A DNA stretch of 64,000 bases from Schistosoma haematobium (taxonomy: Eukaryota > Platyhelminthes > Trematoda > Strigeidida > Schistosomatidae). Every line of letters starts with the position of its first letter. Position 1 is the first letter of the stretch. Of the stretch, positions 1 through 11,819 are shown one piece after another. Made by a program: the position numbers and the translations under genes. The stretch lies in contig NC_067200.1 of NCBI RefSeq assembly GCF_000699445.3, positions 15,258,510 through 15,322,509 on the forward strand. Reading direction: 5' to 3'. A model generated the notes under the pieces. The model worked only from the letters and a program-made list of their open reading frames with translations, searched no databases and was not told where the DNA came from.

Positions 1-517
1 GACTCTCCCCACTCTCGGCCGTGTTAGGGCATTTGGGGGGTTATCATTATTACTAGTGAATAATTAAAAAGCCTCATGATAACTTGTAAAAGTATCCCAG
101 TTCAATAAACATGCTTACGTTTTGTTATAATGAATGATACTGATAAACACAAACAAACCAACAAAAAGTTCCAATGAATAAGCATAGACCCGATGGACAA
201 GAAAGTAAACACACTTCGGAGGTAAGTAATTAATTCGAATCTCAATGAGAACATTAACTATGAGATACACATGAATCGACATAAATTGTCTAAAACATAA
301 TAATACACAGACCTTTAATTCCACTACTAAGTATAATCTATACACAATAAAAATTTCAATTATAATGTAATGTGAAATCATCCACTCATGATGTACATGC
401 AGTAGTGAATATCTAAATCAAGAAAATACAAACCCATATAAATGTAAGATAAGTGTTAGATACATTAATTCTCGTATTATCTTTTTCTGTAAATCAGTAA
501 AACATATTAAGGAGATT
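1..517. other. AT-rich DNA, nothing recognised
   Basis: The first ~40 bp are GC-richer. The 88-codon minus-strand frame at 115-381 has no protein-like composition. Confidence 0.5.
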
Positions 518-899
518 GGGAAGTTTATAATTTATGGACGAACCAATCACGTACAAGATAATAGGTCTCGGTGGAGTTCTGTTCTCTGAGCCCAGAGAAC
601 AAAACTCCACCAAATCATCTACCTGAGCTACAAATCTTCTCCACCATCTGATAATAGGTCTGGGATTTAGTGTGAAATTCACTTATCCATTTGGATAAAT
701 GGAGTTTTGGCATTATAGCTGATGTCAGTTCGTGATGAAAACCCTGTATCTAATTCCTAACCTTAACCATCAACTATAAATTGTAATTCTGATTCCTCAC
801 ATTGGTTTATAACTCTCATTTAGTTCTAGTTATTAGGTGGACACTCTCAAGGTCAGTCTATCGTCGCTCATAGGTCGTCCAAAAATTTATTGTGTCATC
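518..899 (-). mobile_element. TIR element (MITE-like) with nested insertion
   Basis: Ends resemble the shared terminal inverted repeat GGTGAGACTATAATTTATGG. Same body as the 5.1, 11.5 and 16.1 kb copies, enlarged by a nested element at 569-649 plus its 12-bp duplication. Confidence 0.8.
569..649. mobile_element. 81-bp hairpin mini-element, 12-bp TSD
   Basis: Flanked by exact GATAATAGGTCT (557-568, 650-661). The first ~42 bp form a hairpin (GGTGGAGTTCTGTTCTCTG against CAGAGAACAAAACTCCACC); then CATCTACCTGAGCTACAAAT and TCTTCTCCACC. Confidence 0.85.
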
Positions 900-2934
900 A
901 GGAAAATATTTCATAAAGTTATGGGGAGATGAGAGACTCCTTAAACGTTAGTACCCACAACCCTATCTGTAATTTATCCAAGTTATTTCAGATCTCTCAG
1001 TGAGTGTTTAGAAAACAGACTAATGAGTTTAGTTTCGGTGGTACACATTTTCCAATTTAAGCAATTCATAATATAACATAACGACCTCCCAGTAAAATTA
1101 TACTGACAGGGAAATTCAAACGAAATAGCGATAAGTAAAGACAATATTTATAAACCAAACAAGTATTCCAACAAGTATAGTGGATCAAGCATACTTTCGA
1201 AATATAAAAACGTTATGATAACAATTAAATGTGAATAATTAGTGCATAATATTTAATGTAATTAAATTCACTTGGTGTTATTTTACTTGTATCTTCCCAT
1301 TGATGTTTCGAACAGTCTCTTATTGGCATATGTACATCCTGTGAGGATTGTCTCGTTATTGCTTTGAGTCACAAGCTTTTTAAGCAAAGGTAGATAGTGG
1401 CTAGTAGTGGAATCCACACAGGATGCACATATGCTAACAAAACACTGATCAATTGAAGTCCTAAATAACAATGGAGAGATACAAGTAAAACAAGATCAAG
1501 TAAATTTCAACTTCAGCACAGTGCACAAGCAGATGGCTATCAGGAATGATTAGGTAAGTGGATAACGCAATGGTGTTTGAAGCGAACGGTACTGATTTCG
1601 AGTCACTGAGTGAACATTAACTCGGGTGTACAAGTACGAAAACTTTACCTATTACATACATGATATAAAGGTGTTTATTCTCTAACATTTTCATGTAGAT
1701 ACAAATAATGAATAAGTGGTTTGCGTTATTTTACTCCATTATTTTCCTCAATTTTACTGATTCATGTCTTTGGATTTGTTTCAGGTCTATTACGATCATT
1801 TATATGACAGATATTATTCAAACATAAACCATCTAAATTCACATAGTTATTCCTTAATTTTTTTACTTACGTATGACCACATGATAATGTTCACCTTGCT
1901 CGATTGTTTTGTTACAATGTATGATTTTTTTTAAAGAAACGACGATACCGAATATCTTCTGTATGAATCTCGTCTGTCAAAATGCCATCTTACTTATAAA
2001 GTTGAAATGATAAAATAATGTTATACGCTAAATTGCTTTGCAATAAAAAATCATTTTGGTTGCTAGTAGTCCAGTTACTGTTTTAATTTATTAATTACTC
2101 AAATAAAAAGAATTCCTATATAAAGATAAAAAGAGCTAACACCATATCCTGTAAACAGGTTTTTATGTCGTTATGATCATATGTTTCCCTTAGATACTAA
2201 TTTTGTTTGTAAAAACAGTTAGTTTGTTTTTATGCGTGATGAGATTGAAATGCTCTCAAACATATTTATTATAAAAATAAATATGATATATGATGTCTGA
2301 GATAAGCATATTACCCAAGATCTATGGACCTCTGTGAACACCATTAGAAACAAAGTTTTGTGAAGATTATAATGTTTAAAAACTGTTCCCATCACTGACT
2401 GACTGAGAAGGTAATTAATGTTGCCTCTTTTGATTGGCTGTTTCAGCTAATTCACTCTGTGATTTACATTACTCTCATCTTATACTTCTTTCAAATTCAA
2501 ACAATAACTGCTTGTTAACCAGTGGATAATATCAAGAATAATTTTTAAATTTCCATGCAGAATGTGTCTTTGATTAAATTCAATCCTTTCCGAAAAGAGA
2601 TACTCGATGAACGAAAATAAATAGTCGATACGTATTAGTATGAATTTACTGACGATAGAAATACAAACTGATTTTAGTCTAATACTGAGTTCATGGTTTG
2701 TTATCGTTCAAAAGGTTTTCAAATTACTTCCAAACATCTATCTGATATTCTTTCAATGGCTTTTTTTAAAGTTTTGTGTTTGTATTCACTTTGTTCATAA
2801 TTGATTAATTCTAAATATCCATTGTACATGTAGATTTGTAGAGCAATTGTATACTTCCTTTAAATTTGAGCATAAGTAAAAAGTGAAACATATATCAAAT
2901 TTATTTATCGAAATCCTGTAAAATTTATGACATT
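900..2934. other. AT-rich DNA around a family A copy
   Basis: Outside 1270-1640 I see no repeats or coding signal. Confidence 0.5.
1270..1640. mobile_element. Family A (Sm-alpha-like) composite copy
   Basis: Minus-strand tail with the start of the post-ribozyme segment (to about 1415), then plus-strand tail (from 1417), then plus-strand head with A-box-like and B-box-like sequence (TTTCGAGTCACTG). It stops before the ribozyme. 1429-1617 is a perfect inverted repeat of 8029-8217. Confidence 0.8.
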
Positions 2935-3320
2935 TGTCAGGACGAAAAGTGAATATCCGGTGCTTTAACCGGGTCAGTAGATATGGAGGATTCACCTAGG
3001 GGAGTCGAAAAACCCTCATTCCAAATCAATGGTGCACATATATTCCAGGATCCTGAATAAACAAATAGCGCATGAACCAATTATTTGTCAACAGCTACTA
3101 TGTGGCTGCATCTTTTAACGTTACTCCACCGCCTTATAGATTAGACCTTTATGTTGAAGGCTCCGGGTGTGACCCCCAAGTAGACCACCTGTTTCGGTTT
3201 GAGCACCTGGACAGTATCACTGCCCACACACAAACCAAGTGATTTTATGGTGCATATTTATTCAGTGCCACCTTTGTACTAATATTTATGTGTTCAAATA
3301 AACAAATAATAAATCAACAA
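2935..3320. other. GC-richer relic, probably an old repeat
   Basis: Markedly GC-richer than its flanks (GGCTCCGGGTGTGACCCCC, GAGCACCTGGACAGTATC). It looks like UTR sequence of a retroelement but has no coding signature and no second copy here. Confidence 0.4.
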
Positions 3321-3734
3321 TCAACATAACTAATAAAGAAATCTAATCAGTATGAGATTATCAAAAAAAAGAATCTACAAATAAGTAGTGTAAGGTTTAT
3401 ATACATTTGTATAGGTCAAACATTTCTTTCATTTAAAATTCGGTTTCATTTAGAATGAACTGAATCAAATGAGATTATTCCGTTTCCTGTAAAACATCAC
3501 TGAAACAATTACCTTCACCTTTAATGTTCATTCATGACATTTATATTCATTCAACTAGAAATAGTTGACATATTAAGTGTTCTTACATATTCATAAAAAG
3601 ATATGACACTGAACGTTTATACACAATGGAGAACATTTCTAGCTAATAATATTATACCAAAAGAAAGTCGAGTGTTTTTTTGTAAGGAAAATGTGTAATT
3701 TCACAAAATAAAACAACTCGTTTTATCAGAAGGG

Positions 3735-4235
3735 GTTGTGTGGATATTATATTAATTTTAGTACCTGAGATCATGAGTCATTTGAAGTTAGACCACCATG
3801 AAAAATCTGGAAGCACTAGATTAGTTGAAGTTAGACATTAACACCTGCCAGGTCAGTGCTGTAGAGGTTAAGCGTTTGCACGCGAGACTGATAGGTTCTG
3901 CGAGTCGAGATCGTGGATGTGCAATGCTGAGAAGACCCACATTAGGACGAAATAGCCATCCAGTGCTTTCAGATTTTCATGGCAGTTTAGCTTCAATTGA
4001 CTCATGATCTCAACTATCCAAAGAAACTCATTTTTTGTTACTCAGTTGATTTATCTTGTAAGCGAGTGGTCGAAGTTCCTGGATTTTAGTCCCGTGTGCA
4101 GGACCGTGACTATGAAGTGGTGAGGAGTCCCATACCAGAATGAAATACAATTGAAGTACTACCAGGTTTTCAATAGTAGTCTAAAGTTGATCAGTCTATG
4201 ATCTCAATAAAAACTGGTGAGGTTGTAAACATGAA
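3735..4235. mobile_element. Family B, inverted tail plus two degenerate units
   Basis: Minus-strand tail (3735-3825), then a plus-strand unit with head TTAAGCGTTTGCACGCGAG and ribozyme remnant (CTGAGAA, GAAAT), then a second, older plus-strand unit (about 4040-4235). The open frame at 3825-4007 is a by-product. Confidence 0.75.
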
Positions 4236-4634
4236 AAAATTTAATTTATCAATCTGAACGATCTCTATTCCGTAAGTAACAAACGAAGAGTGAGTCATAA
4301 TATATGAGATTTTGTTAGATTTGATTGTAAAAAACTTAATAACTAATTCAATATGATTCTTTCTAAGTATAAAATTGAATAAACTTCAGTAGTATATTAA
4401 GTAGACCGACTATACTATACTAAATCGAATAGTAATGACGTATATTGATGAATAATCGGGTGATAAACAGTTAATATCTTGATTTATTTATAGTTTTATA
4501 AGTCATTGTTTGAAAGAAATGATTTTTTTTGTATCTTCCTATAGCAACTTTCTAAATTACATACACATCATTCATTTAATTCAAAATCTAATGTCAGGAA
4601 TCAGATCAATCTTTATTTGATAAGGACAAAAATT

Positions 4635-4945
4635 ATCGGAATTGTTAAAACCGCCATAAACGTTGTAGTGTGGCGTCGAGTCGCGTTTGACTATGGTCAT
4701 CACTACAGGAAGACCACGTGCCAGTTAACCGATAAGATCCCCCTTAGGCCAAATATCAGAAGGCAGTTGATAGCTGTAGTCGAGATGTATTTGTTGACGA
4801 TCTCGTGGTATCGAAAGGATACCGAGATAGTGCCAGGTTACAAGTGGGGTTACTGAGCGTAACCGAATTCGTGCAAGGTCACAATCAACGGAAGAATGTA
4901 TGGTTTTAGTACCGTTCAACAAACAGGTACAGTAAAACAATCACT
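4635..4945. other. GC-richer relic, probably an old repeat
   Basis: Open on both strands for 70-80 codons with no recognisable motif; richer in CG dinucleotides than the neighbouring DNA. Most likely decayed transposon sequence. Confidence 0.4.
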
Positions 4946-5080
4946 GGTACAATTAGTTATAATAATACATGTTTCCATTATACCAATCGCGTTCTCTTCA
5001 TAAAAGTAGGTCACTACAAAGTATTGATATTAATTGTACTCTTCATTATTATTTCCTTTCAATAATAGTTTGAATAGTTT

Positions 5081-5369
5081 GGTGATACTATAATTTATGG
5101 ATGACCTTTGAGCGATGCTAGACTGACCTTGAGAGTATTCACCTAATAACTATGACCATATAAGGGTTATGAAACATTGTGGGGGATTTGAATTATGATT
5201 TACAGTTGATGGTTAGGTTTAGGAATTAAATTTTGGGTTTTCATCACAAACTGTCATCAGCTATAATGCCAAAACTCCATTTATCCAAATGGATAAGTGA
5301 ATTTTGCATTAAAATCCGAGACCTATTATGTTATACGTGATTGATTTGTCCATAAATTATAGTCTCGCC
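5081..5369 (+). mobile_element. TIR element (MITE-like)
   Basis: About 289 bp with near-perfect inverted ends (ACTATAATTTATGGA/TCCATAAATTATAGT). Flanks AATAGTTT and AACAGTTT form an 8-bp duplication with one mismatch. Confidence 0.85.
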
Positions 5370-5567
5370 AACAGTTTTCTTAACATTGTTATTGATTTTC
5401 CTATAAATACACATCTTTTGGCAAAAGATTTGGGGTTGTTTTCTAATGATTTATGCCCTGATATTGATATAGTTTTTCATTGATTCGGCTACAATTTTTG
5501 TCGAGGTTAGTTTTCAGGTGTATTCATATTTATTGATTGTATGAGAATTAAAAGAAATTTGCTAGAG

Positions 5568-5655
5568 TTTTATTCTCTCTGACCAAACCATCCAGATCAG
5601 AGAATAAAACTCCAACAAAATCATCCACCTGAGCTATAAATCTTCCCCACCATCT
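5568..5655. mobile_element. Hairpin mini-element, second copy
   Basis: GAGTTTTATTCTCTCTGA with TCAGAGAATAAAACTCC, followed by the conserved CACCTGAGCTATAAATCTTC. No target duplication seen. Confidence 0.75.
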
Positions 5656-6747
5656 CAAAGTAATTTACATTAATGATTGATTTCAGCTGGACAAACATTG
5701 GGAAGTATAGTTAAATAAATACTTTTTCTAACAAAATTGGTAATTTCATTTGTTATAGTAAATCAATATCTTGATAGTTATTTATGAATGTGAAATTTAT
5801 GTGTTTCATTTGTAATTTATGTGTCACGTTAATCGTCAAGAAAAAAAACAACACTAAATGAAGAAGAATAAGAAATGAAGTGAGCCATTTACATTTCTAC
5901 ATAAATGATTGATAACTTGCTCTACCAACTTTGATCTTCATTAGTTGCTATTGACGTTTATCACGTCATTGTTTATTTATTTGAGACAACCAGTTATAAC
6001 TAAAGTTCATAAAATAGGCCATTAGTCTATCTGGAGAATTTCGAATAGCTTGCATTTAACTGAAGTTTGTGCAAACATTGTTGTTCAGAAGAAGAATGTA
6101 TGTTTGACGATTAAACCACCGAGATTGTACTAAAATGCTCCCTAATAACTTTACATTTCCACTATCTTAAAGCAAAGCGTACAAATATCCTAAGCATGAT
6201 ATTTCCCCATACTAAAATATAACAAAATCAGTAGTGAATCTACAGATGGTGTCGGACTGTCATGAAGTACAATATTGTTGGATATTGTTAGTTGTGTGTG
6301 GCATGTGAAAATATATTTAACTAATAAATATGCTGGTAAAAATCGATCTTAAATTCGACTTTATTCTTAAACCTTACGATCAATATTCATATTAAGTAAA
6401 AATAATTATGGTAATATTAGCTCTCATTGAAATAGTGTTCATCGCTTCAGTTTTTTATAGTTCGGAAAGTTGTTGCATAGCATTCTGTTACTATTCAACA
6501 TACCCTACAATAGATAACGTAAACGTAAATAGCTGTAAAACAGTGTATTAAAGATATAACTGGTAAGATGTATTTTAAAAATTATATTATTCATCTAGTT
6601 GACTACTCAAACCCTTGGAAGATTGCTTCCAAAGAAAATAACTATGATATGTTAAAAGACTAATCATATTTTAAAGAATAAGTAATTAAACAAAACAACT
6701 ACCTATTTCCTTCATCGGACTAAGAAATGATGTATGTTTAATTAATA
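5656..6747 (-). other. Intron downstream of globin exon 1
   Basis: AT-rich sequence following the donor on the minus strand. No acceptor with a convincing globin helix B-E exon was found here, so the intron probably continues through the repeats at lower coordinates. Confidence 0.4.
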
Positions 6748-6753
6748 ACTTAC
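6748..6753 (-). other. Splice donor (GTAAGT) after the globin exon
   Basis: Minus-strand GTAAGT directly follows the globin-like reading frame; read through, the frame stops at once (GGG TAA). The coincidence of frame loss, consensus donor and conserved globin intron phase supports a real splice site. Confidence 0.75.
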
Positions 6754-7400
6754 CCAAGAAATGTAATCACACCAATTTTTTCAATATATTGTTTCACTAA
6801 ACTCCAACTTGATTGTAATAAAAGTAATTCTTCATTAGTGAATGATGTTACAGTAATTAATGCTTTATCATGTTCATTTTCAATTAATGTTATATCATCT
6901 GGTACATCTTGTGTTAAATTTAATTTATTTACATTCGTTGATAAAATGGAACTTGACGCAGAATTTAAACTTATTATATTATTATTATTAGTTGATTGAA
7001 AATTGAGTTTCTTGGTGGATATAGACAAATCATGCATACTTTTATGTAAACTAGAATTTCTTGATAAAGTTAAATGTTGTTTAATACGTTTTTTAAAACT
7101 ATTCAATAAACTATAACTAGAATCTTGTGATATAGATGGTTTTGTTGTTGTTGTTGGTGGTGGTGGTGGTAGTGGTGTTGTTACAGGTTCAACAATAGTT
7201 GGATTTGATGAAGGTATAGAAGAAGAGATTGAAGTTGATAATTTACTTTCTTCATATGTAATATTTATACTTGAAGATTTAATTGTACTTAATTCAACAC
7301 AATCATGAAGAGATTTTACATCTTTCTCATTTGAATTATGTTTTATTATAGAATCTAATGATTGTGAACATTCAACAGTGATTATTTGATCATCATCCAT
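6754..7400 (-). CDS. Globin-family protein (neuroglobin-like), first coding exon
   Basis: Open frame of 215 codons plus 2 bases from the ATG at 7400. Residues about 1-185 are low complexity: Ser-rich near 43-66, a run of five prolines inside a Thr/Pro stretch near 72-87, and an Asn run near 140. Residues about 187-214 match a globin A/B-helix start: FTNEE, then SSWSLVKQYIEKIG and VITF, with the helix-A Trp in place. Globins bind haem and usually O2; the haem-binding histidines would lie in later exons. The exon ends CTT GG before GTAAGT, a phase-2 donor at about helix position B12, where the conserved first globin intron lies. The next exons must lie below 6748 and I could not find them, so the haem pocket is unverified. 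The ~180-residue extension is unusual for a single-domain globin. It could instead be a larger globin-domain protein. Confidence 0.72.
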
Positions 7401-7930
7401 ATTATTAAATAGAAATTCTGACTTATTATGTAATTTGTTATCAATTACTTTACATATTTAGTCAATAATTTGTGCTAGATTTCCGGTTATTTCCAGGATC
7501 AAAATAGAAAAAAAAGATTATTATTCGTCTTTTATGTTAAATTTTGCATATTTAAAAAGAAGACAAAAACAATAGACAAGTCATTTTTATTAGACAGTTA
7601 ACATTTTGATTGGTTAAACAGTTGGTAACAATTATGATTTGCCCAAAAATCATCCATTTAAGTAATATACTTTGTATATTTAAGTAATAAACAAAAATAA
7701 CAAAAGTGAGAAAAAATGGGAAGATACAATTCGATTGGTTTATTTGTATTCATCTTCGTGAATATACACTTAGTGTGTGGAAAATCTTTCTTTTTGCTTT
7801 GTGACCGGGAAAATCACCGTAATTGTACATGTTGATCGTCAGATTCTAGAGCTAAGGTCAAATCATTTATTTTATATGAAAGAAAATAAACTGGGAAAAG
7901 CACAAGAATTTGAAAACACATAAATGAATT
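7401..7930 (-). promoter_or_regulatory. Upstream region of the globin exon
   Basis: AT-rich sequence 5' of the ATG that should hold the 5' UTR, an upstream non-coding exon or the promoter. No clear TATA box or initiator can be chosen among many AT-rich words. The next repeat (family A) starts at about 7932. Confidence 0.3.
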
Positions 7931-7931
7931 T

Positions 7932-8217
7932 TTAAGCAAAGATGGATAGCGGCTAGCAGTGGAATCAAGGACTCGTGTTTCGTTCTATTTACGACTCGTC
8001 AGATGGATGTACCTACATCCCAGAGTTGATGTTCACTCAGTGACTCGAAATCAGTACCGTTCGCTTCAAACACCATTGCGTTATCCACTTACCTAATCAT
8101 TCCTGATAGCCATCTGCTTGTGCACTGTGCTGAAGTTGAAATTTACTTGATCTTGTTTTACTTGTATCTCTCCATTGTTATTTAGGACTTCAATTGATCA
8201 GTGTTTTGTTAGCATAT
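7932..8217 (-). mobile_element. Family A copy: tail-head-ribozyme-tail start
   Basis: On the minus strand the order is tail, tRNA-like head, hammerhead, beginning of the next tail, i.e. a permuted or greater-than-unit copy. The ribozyme (about 7951-8020) has core CTGACGA and CGAAAC?-type ending GAACGAAAC, but stem II (GTC/AAC) and stem III are mismatched. A LINE fragment is joined at 8217. Confidence 0.82.
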
Positions 8218-8412
8218 CTGTCTCCATTTTTCGGCGTAATGTGTTCTTTGGTCTCCCTCTTTTCGTTCGGTCTGGAGGTTTCCATGTGAGAGCCTGCCTT
8301 GTGACGCAGTTGGGTGCTTTCCACAATGTGTGTCCAATCCACTTCCAGCGCTTCTTCCTAATTTCTTCTTCCTCTGGAATCTGGTTTGTTCTCTCCCACA
8401 AAAGCACTGGAC
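8216..8412 (-). mobile_element. RTE LINE C-terminal fragment fused to a family A repeat
   Basis: Minus-strand reading gives [20 protein letters not shown] and [15 protein letters not shown], the C-terminal LINE signature. The LINE body ends abruptly at 8217/8218 against the family A repeat and lacks the AAGT tail, so it was truncated or rearranged there. Confidence 0.85.
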
Positions 8413-10047
8413 GTAAATATAAAATGACTACTTTAGTAGAGTTTTATAATTTAATGTCTACAAATTGAATTTATTTAGCAGTATGAAAGAAAAACAGTAT
8501 CTCATGCTACATATAGTACTTGTTGAGTAGGACTGACTTTTTAAATTTGTAAGATGACATTTAACTACTTTGTATATTCAAATATGCCTATCAATTATAT
8601 GATTATTAATGAGCTAATTGAAACAAAGGAAATAGCTTACTGATTACCTATGGAAAGTAATGATGATGTATGGTTTAATAGTAAGTAGTATGATGTAGAT
8701 CAAACAAAGGACTGTTGTCTGGACATCTTTAATGAACTCTCTTCAGTTACGTGTTACAGTTTAATCTAGTTACAAACTTGTTTTCACTGAAAATTCAAAA
8801 ACTTTTAAATTGATAATAAAGCTTTTTCGACGTTCTACATTTTGCCCAAACTTTGATGAACCATGTTCTATGCTTCATCTGATCTATTACTGACTAGGAT
8901 GTGCTGAATTCAAAACATTTTTATAATCAATCAACCATCAGAAAATCGAAGATTTCATAAAGGCAATCAACTCATTTTGACTAGTGAAAATAGTAGGAGC
9001 TTTATCACTCAAAACTAATGATTAAAGAAAAAAAGTGTTATCCTGAGATGTGAGAAAAAAATTTTGTGATTAGTTTTTTTTATAAAGCAATGAAAATAAC
9101 CAATCAAGGAACTACCCATATAGAAATAGAGCACAAATTGATATCATACTCATAATGAACTATCTAAATTAACCAAAACTAAGGTAATCTTATCATTGAG
9201 TGCTTAATCATATTAGAGTAGATTACGTAATAGTATCAATGATAGTAATCAAAACAGTAATTATATCAGGAATTAGTTAAATCGATTAAAATGCTCAATA
9301 AACATATAGTATTTAGTGATAATCAGTCTCAGGTTATTAGTAAACTTTGATAAGATTCATACAGAAATAAATACAGTTACCGCATAACAAAAATAAATCA
9401 AACGTCAAAGAGAATTACAATTTTCATGGTTTATATCATGAAGGAGTCATCAGATAGTTGTTTTATCCTGCCTGGTATATGTCTATTCATTATTGTTCAA
9501 ATCGAGGATATTCAGTCTCTTAGGTAGCGCTTAACTTCTAGACCACTGAGTCAACATCCAGTGGTGTATATGTCTGACTTCAATCATTTAGCGATGTTCA
9601 AGGATCATCTTCCACTTTCTGTGGTGAAACAATTCAACGAGCTCACTATATTGATATCAAAATCATTGACTGGAATAATCCCATTCACCTGGTGTTTAAA
9701 TATTTTATTTTCACCGGTGGATGATGAAATATGTTCAAATATGAGAATTATATGACTATGCTCAAACATTCCTATCATATTCTAGGACAGGCATATAAAC
9801 AATAGATTTTTGCGAAAATTTATTGCACTTTCACTCATTAAACCCACATCATTTATGTGTTATTTATAACTTTTGTATACAGCATGAAGATAAACATTGT
9901 CATATGCTGACATCATATGGTTTTCAGAAGTTTTTCCAGTTGTAATCAGTATGTAACCAAGTTATCTACGAACTATGGACATTTGCCGGAATTTATGTAA
10001 TCTCATTGCATTGATGATTAATAAGCTCATTATTAAATCTTAGCAGC
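8413..10047. other. AT-rich DNA, nothing recognised except a family B scrap
   Basis: Only 9480-9650 is assignable. Confidence 0.5.
9480..9650 (-). mobile_element. Family B head/leader fragment
   Basis: Contains GCGCTTAACTTCTAGACCAC, the reverse complement of the tRNA-like head, and the leader word CATCCAGTGGTGTA. No ribozyme is left. Confidence 0.65.
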
Positions 10048-10058
10048 AATGACATTTA

Positions 10059-10413
10059 AGCAAAGATGGATAGTGGTTAGCAGTGAAATCCACGACGCGC
10101 GTTTCAACCTATTCGGGACTCGCCAGATGGATGTACTTGCAGCTATGTGAACAACGCGACGGCGTTTGAAGCGAACGGCACTAGGTTTGAGTCCCGAAGT
10201 GAACATCAACTCTGCGATGCAGGCACATCCATCTGAGGAAATGCGTGTCCTGGATTCCACTGCTAGCTACTATCTATCTTTACTTATAACGCTCGCGACT
10301 TAAGGCTATATCGAGGGAATCCGCACGTGATGTACATATGTCAACAAGAGACTGATCAATTGCAGTCCTAAATAAGAATTGGACGTTACAAGCAAAACAA
10401 CACCAAGTGAAGT
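10059..10413. mobile_element. Family A (Sm-alpha-like) inverted insertion, 10-11-bp TSD
   Basis: Flanked by AATGACATTTA (10048-10058, 10414-10424). The left part is a minus-strand ribozyme region with tail start; the right part is plus-strand head (B-box-like GGTTTGAGTCCC near 10192), ribozyme remnant, and the long tail ending AACACCAAGTGAAG. Both ribozymes are broken: the minus one reads CTGGCGA, and the plus one near 10234-10255 has lost stem II entirely. Confidence 0.88.
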
Positions 10414-10917
10414 AATGACATTTAGTTTAAAGTAAACGGAAATAATAATAAAAATGCTGGATGTGAATAGTTAGTCATATCAATTTACTGATGAAAATTT
10501 ATAGGAATATCACAGTTTATTGATAAAATAAGCCATTTATTTTGAAACTTTAACGAAATTGGTTATATTTTAGATGGTATTCATCATAAATTGACTTTAT
10601 TTGGAATAATATTGAAACTGGAAACCCATGGACAATTTTCTCATCCTTCTAGGGCATCTTTTAAGAAATGCTCACTCATTAGTCTACCACTGATCGAATA
10701 TATTTTAAATTCTGTTTTCTATTTTAGTCACATGACAAATGCTTTACTGTCATTCTAAACAACATTCATGACCCTTAATCTAAACAACAGCTGCACTGTC
10801 CACATTATTTAGTACTCTAAAACATTACTTTTACTTCCTCACCACTAGTAAACTATAGAAGTATTTTAAACTATGTTCCTATTCTCACTAACTAAAGCTT
10901 CTGCTAGTAACTATTAT

Positions 10918-11189
10918 TGTAGTGAACAGAACACGGGTGGGGACAACTGAGTGTATTTGACACAAAATTATGGGACTCGTTCATAAAATCAAATAGTAAA
11001 TACGTAATTTGCAAAATGTCCATCAGTAGTCTCGTAATGACTCAGACTTCATTGTTCTTGCATTTTCATACAAATTGCATTGTGTTTCCATTCCTCACCG
11101 TTCGATCCTCTTGTCTCTCTGTTGCCAGACATTCTGTTCACGACTAACATCATTTACTACCTATGTCAATATAAGTAGCACACACCACA
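10918..11189 (+). mobile_element. Small solo LTR, 272 bp, TSD TTAT
   Basis: TGTAGTGAAC...CACACCACA flanked by TTAT (10914-10917, 11190-11193). Terminal TGTAG/CCACA are near-inverted. Nothing coding inside; the open frame at 11075-11257 is chance. Confidence 0.78.
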
Positions 11190-11530
11190 TTATCAACTAT
11201 AAAAATACTACTTACATAGAGAAGATTGGAAACCTAAAGTGTCAGCAAGTTATCTAATTGTGGTTGGTGGACTGAAACAAGAAAGTTTGATGTATATGCG
11301 ATTTCCTATACCAAGGATTTCATGTATAGCATTCTAAACTCATTTCATCCAAAGGAATCTACATAGTTCTGTTAGTACACACAAATACAACGCTTTTTAG
11401 CAATAGCGATCAAATAACATTGTATATTACTATTACTCCTACGCCTATACTTCCGTGATGAATGAAAACAGAGTCCTAATTGAAAACCTTCATATTCAAA
11501 GCTTCATAAAATCTAATTAAAACCGTCAAC

Positions 11531-11819
11531 GGTGAAACTATAATTTATGGACGACCTTTGAGTGACGCTAAAGTGATCTTGAGAGTGTTCATTTAATAAC
11601 TAGGATCAAATGAGGGTTATAAACAAGTGTGAGGAACTAGAATGACGATTTACAGTTGATAGTTAGGGTTAGGAATTAGATTCCGGGTTTTCATCACAAA
11701 CTGACATCAGCTATAATGTCAAAACCCTATTTATCCAAATGGCTGAGTGAATTTCGAGCCGAAATCCGTGACCTGTAACTTAATTCCTGATTGATTCGTC
11801 CTTAAATTATAGTCTCACC
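11531..11819 (+). mobile_element. TIR element (MITE-like)
   Basis: Same length and orientation as the 5.1 kb copy: GGTGAAACTATAATTTATGG ... AAATTATAGTCTCACC. No target duplication recognisable. Confidence 0.85.

Noticed and set aside
8175..8468. 97-codon plus-strand frame
   Set aside because: It crosses the junction of a family A repeat and the antisense strand of a LINE fragment; no gene.
11531..11819. Target-site duplication for the TIR copies at 11.5 and 16.1 kb
   Set aside because: Flanks (CCGTCAAC/ATAATGGC and AAATCAAC/GGAATGCG) do not match.
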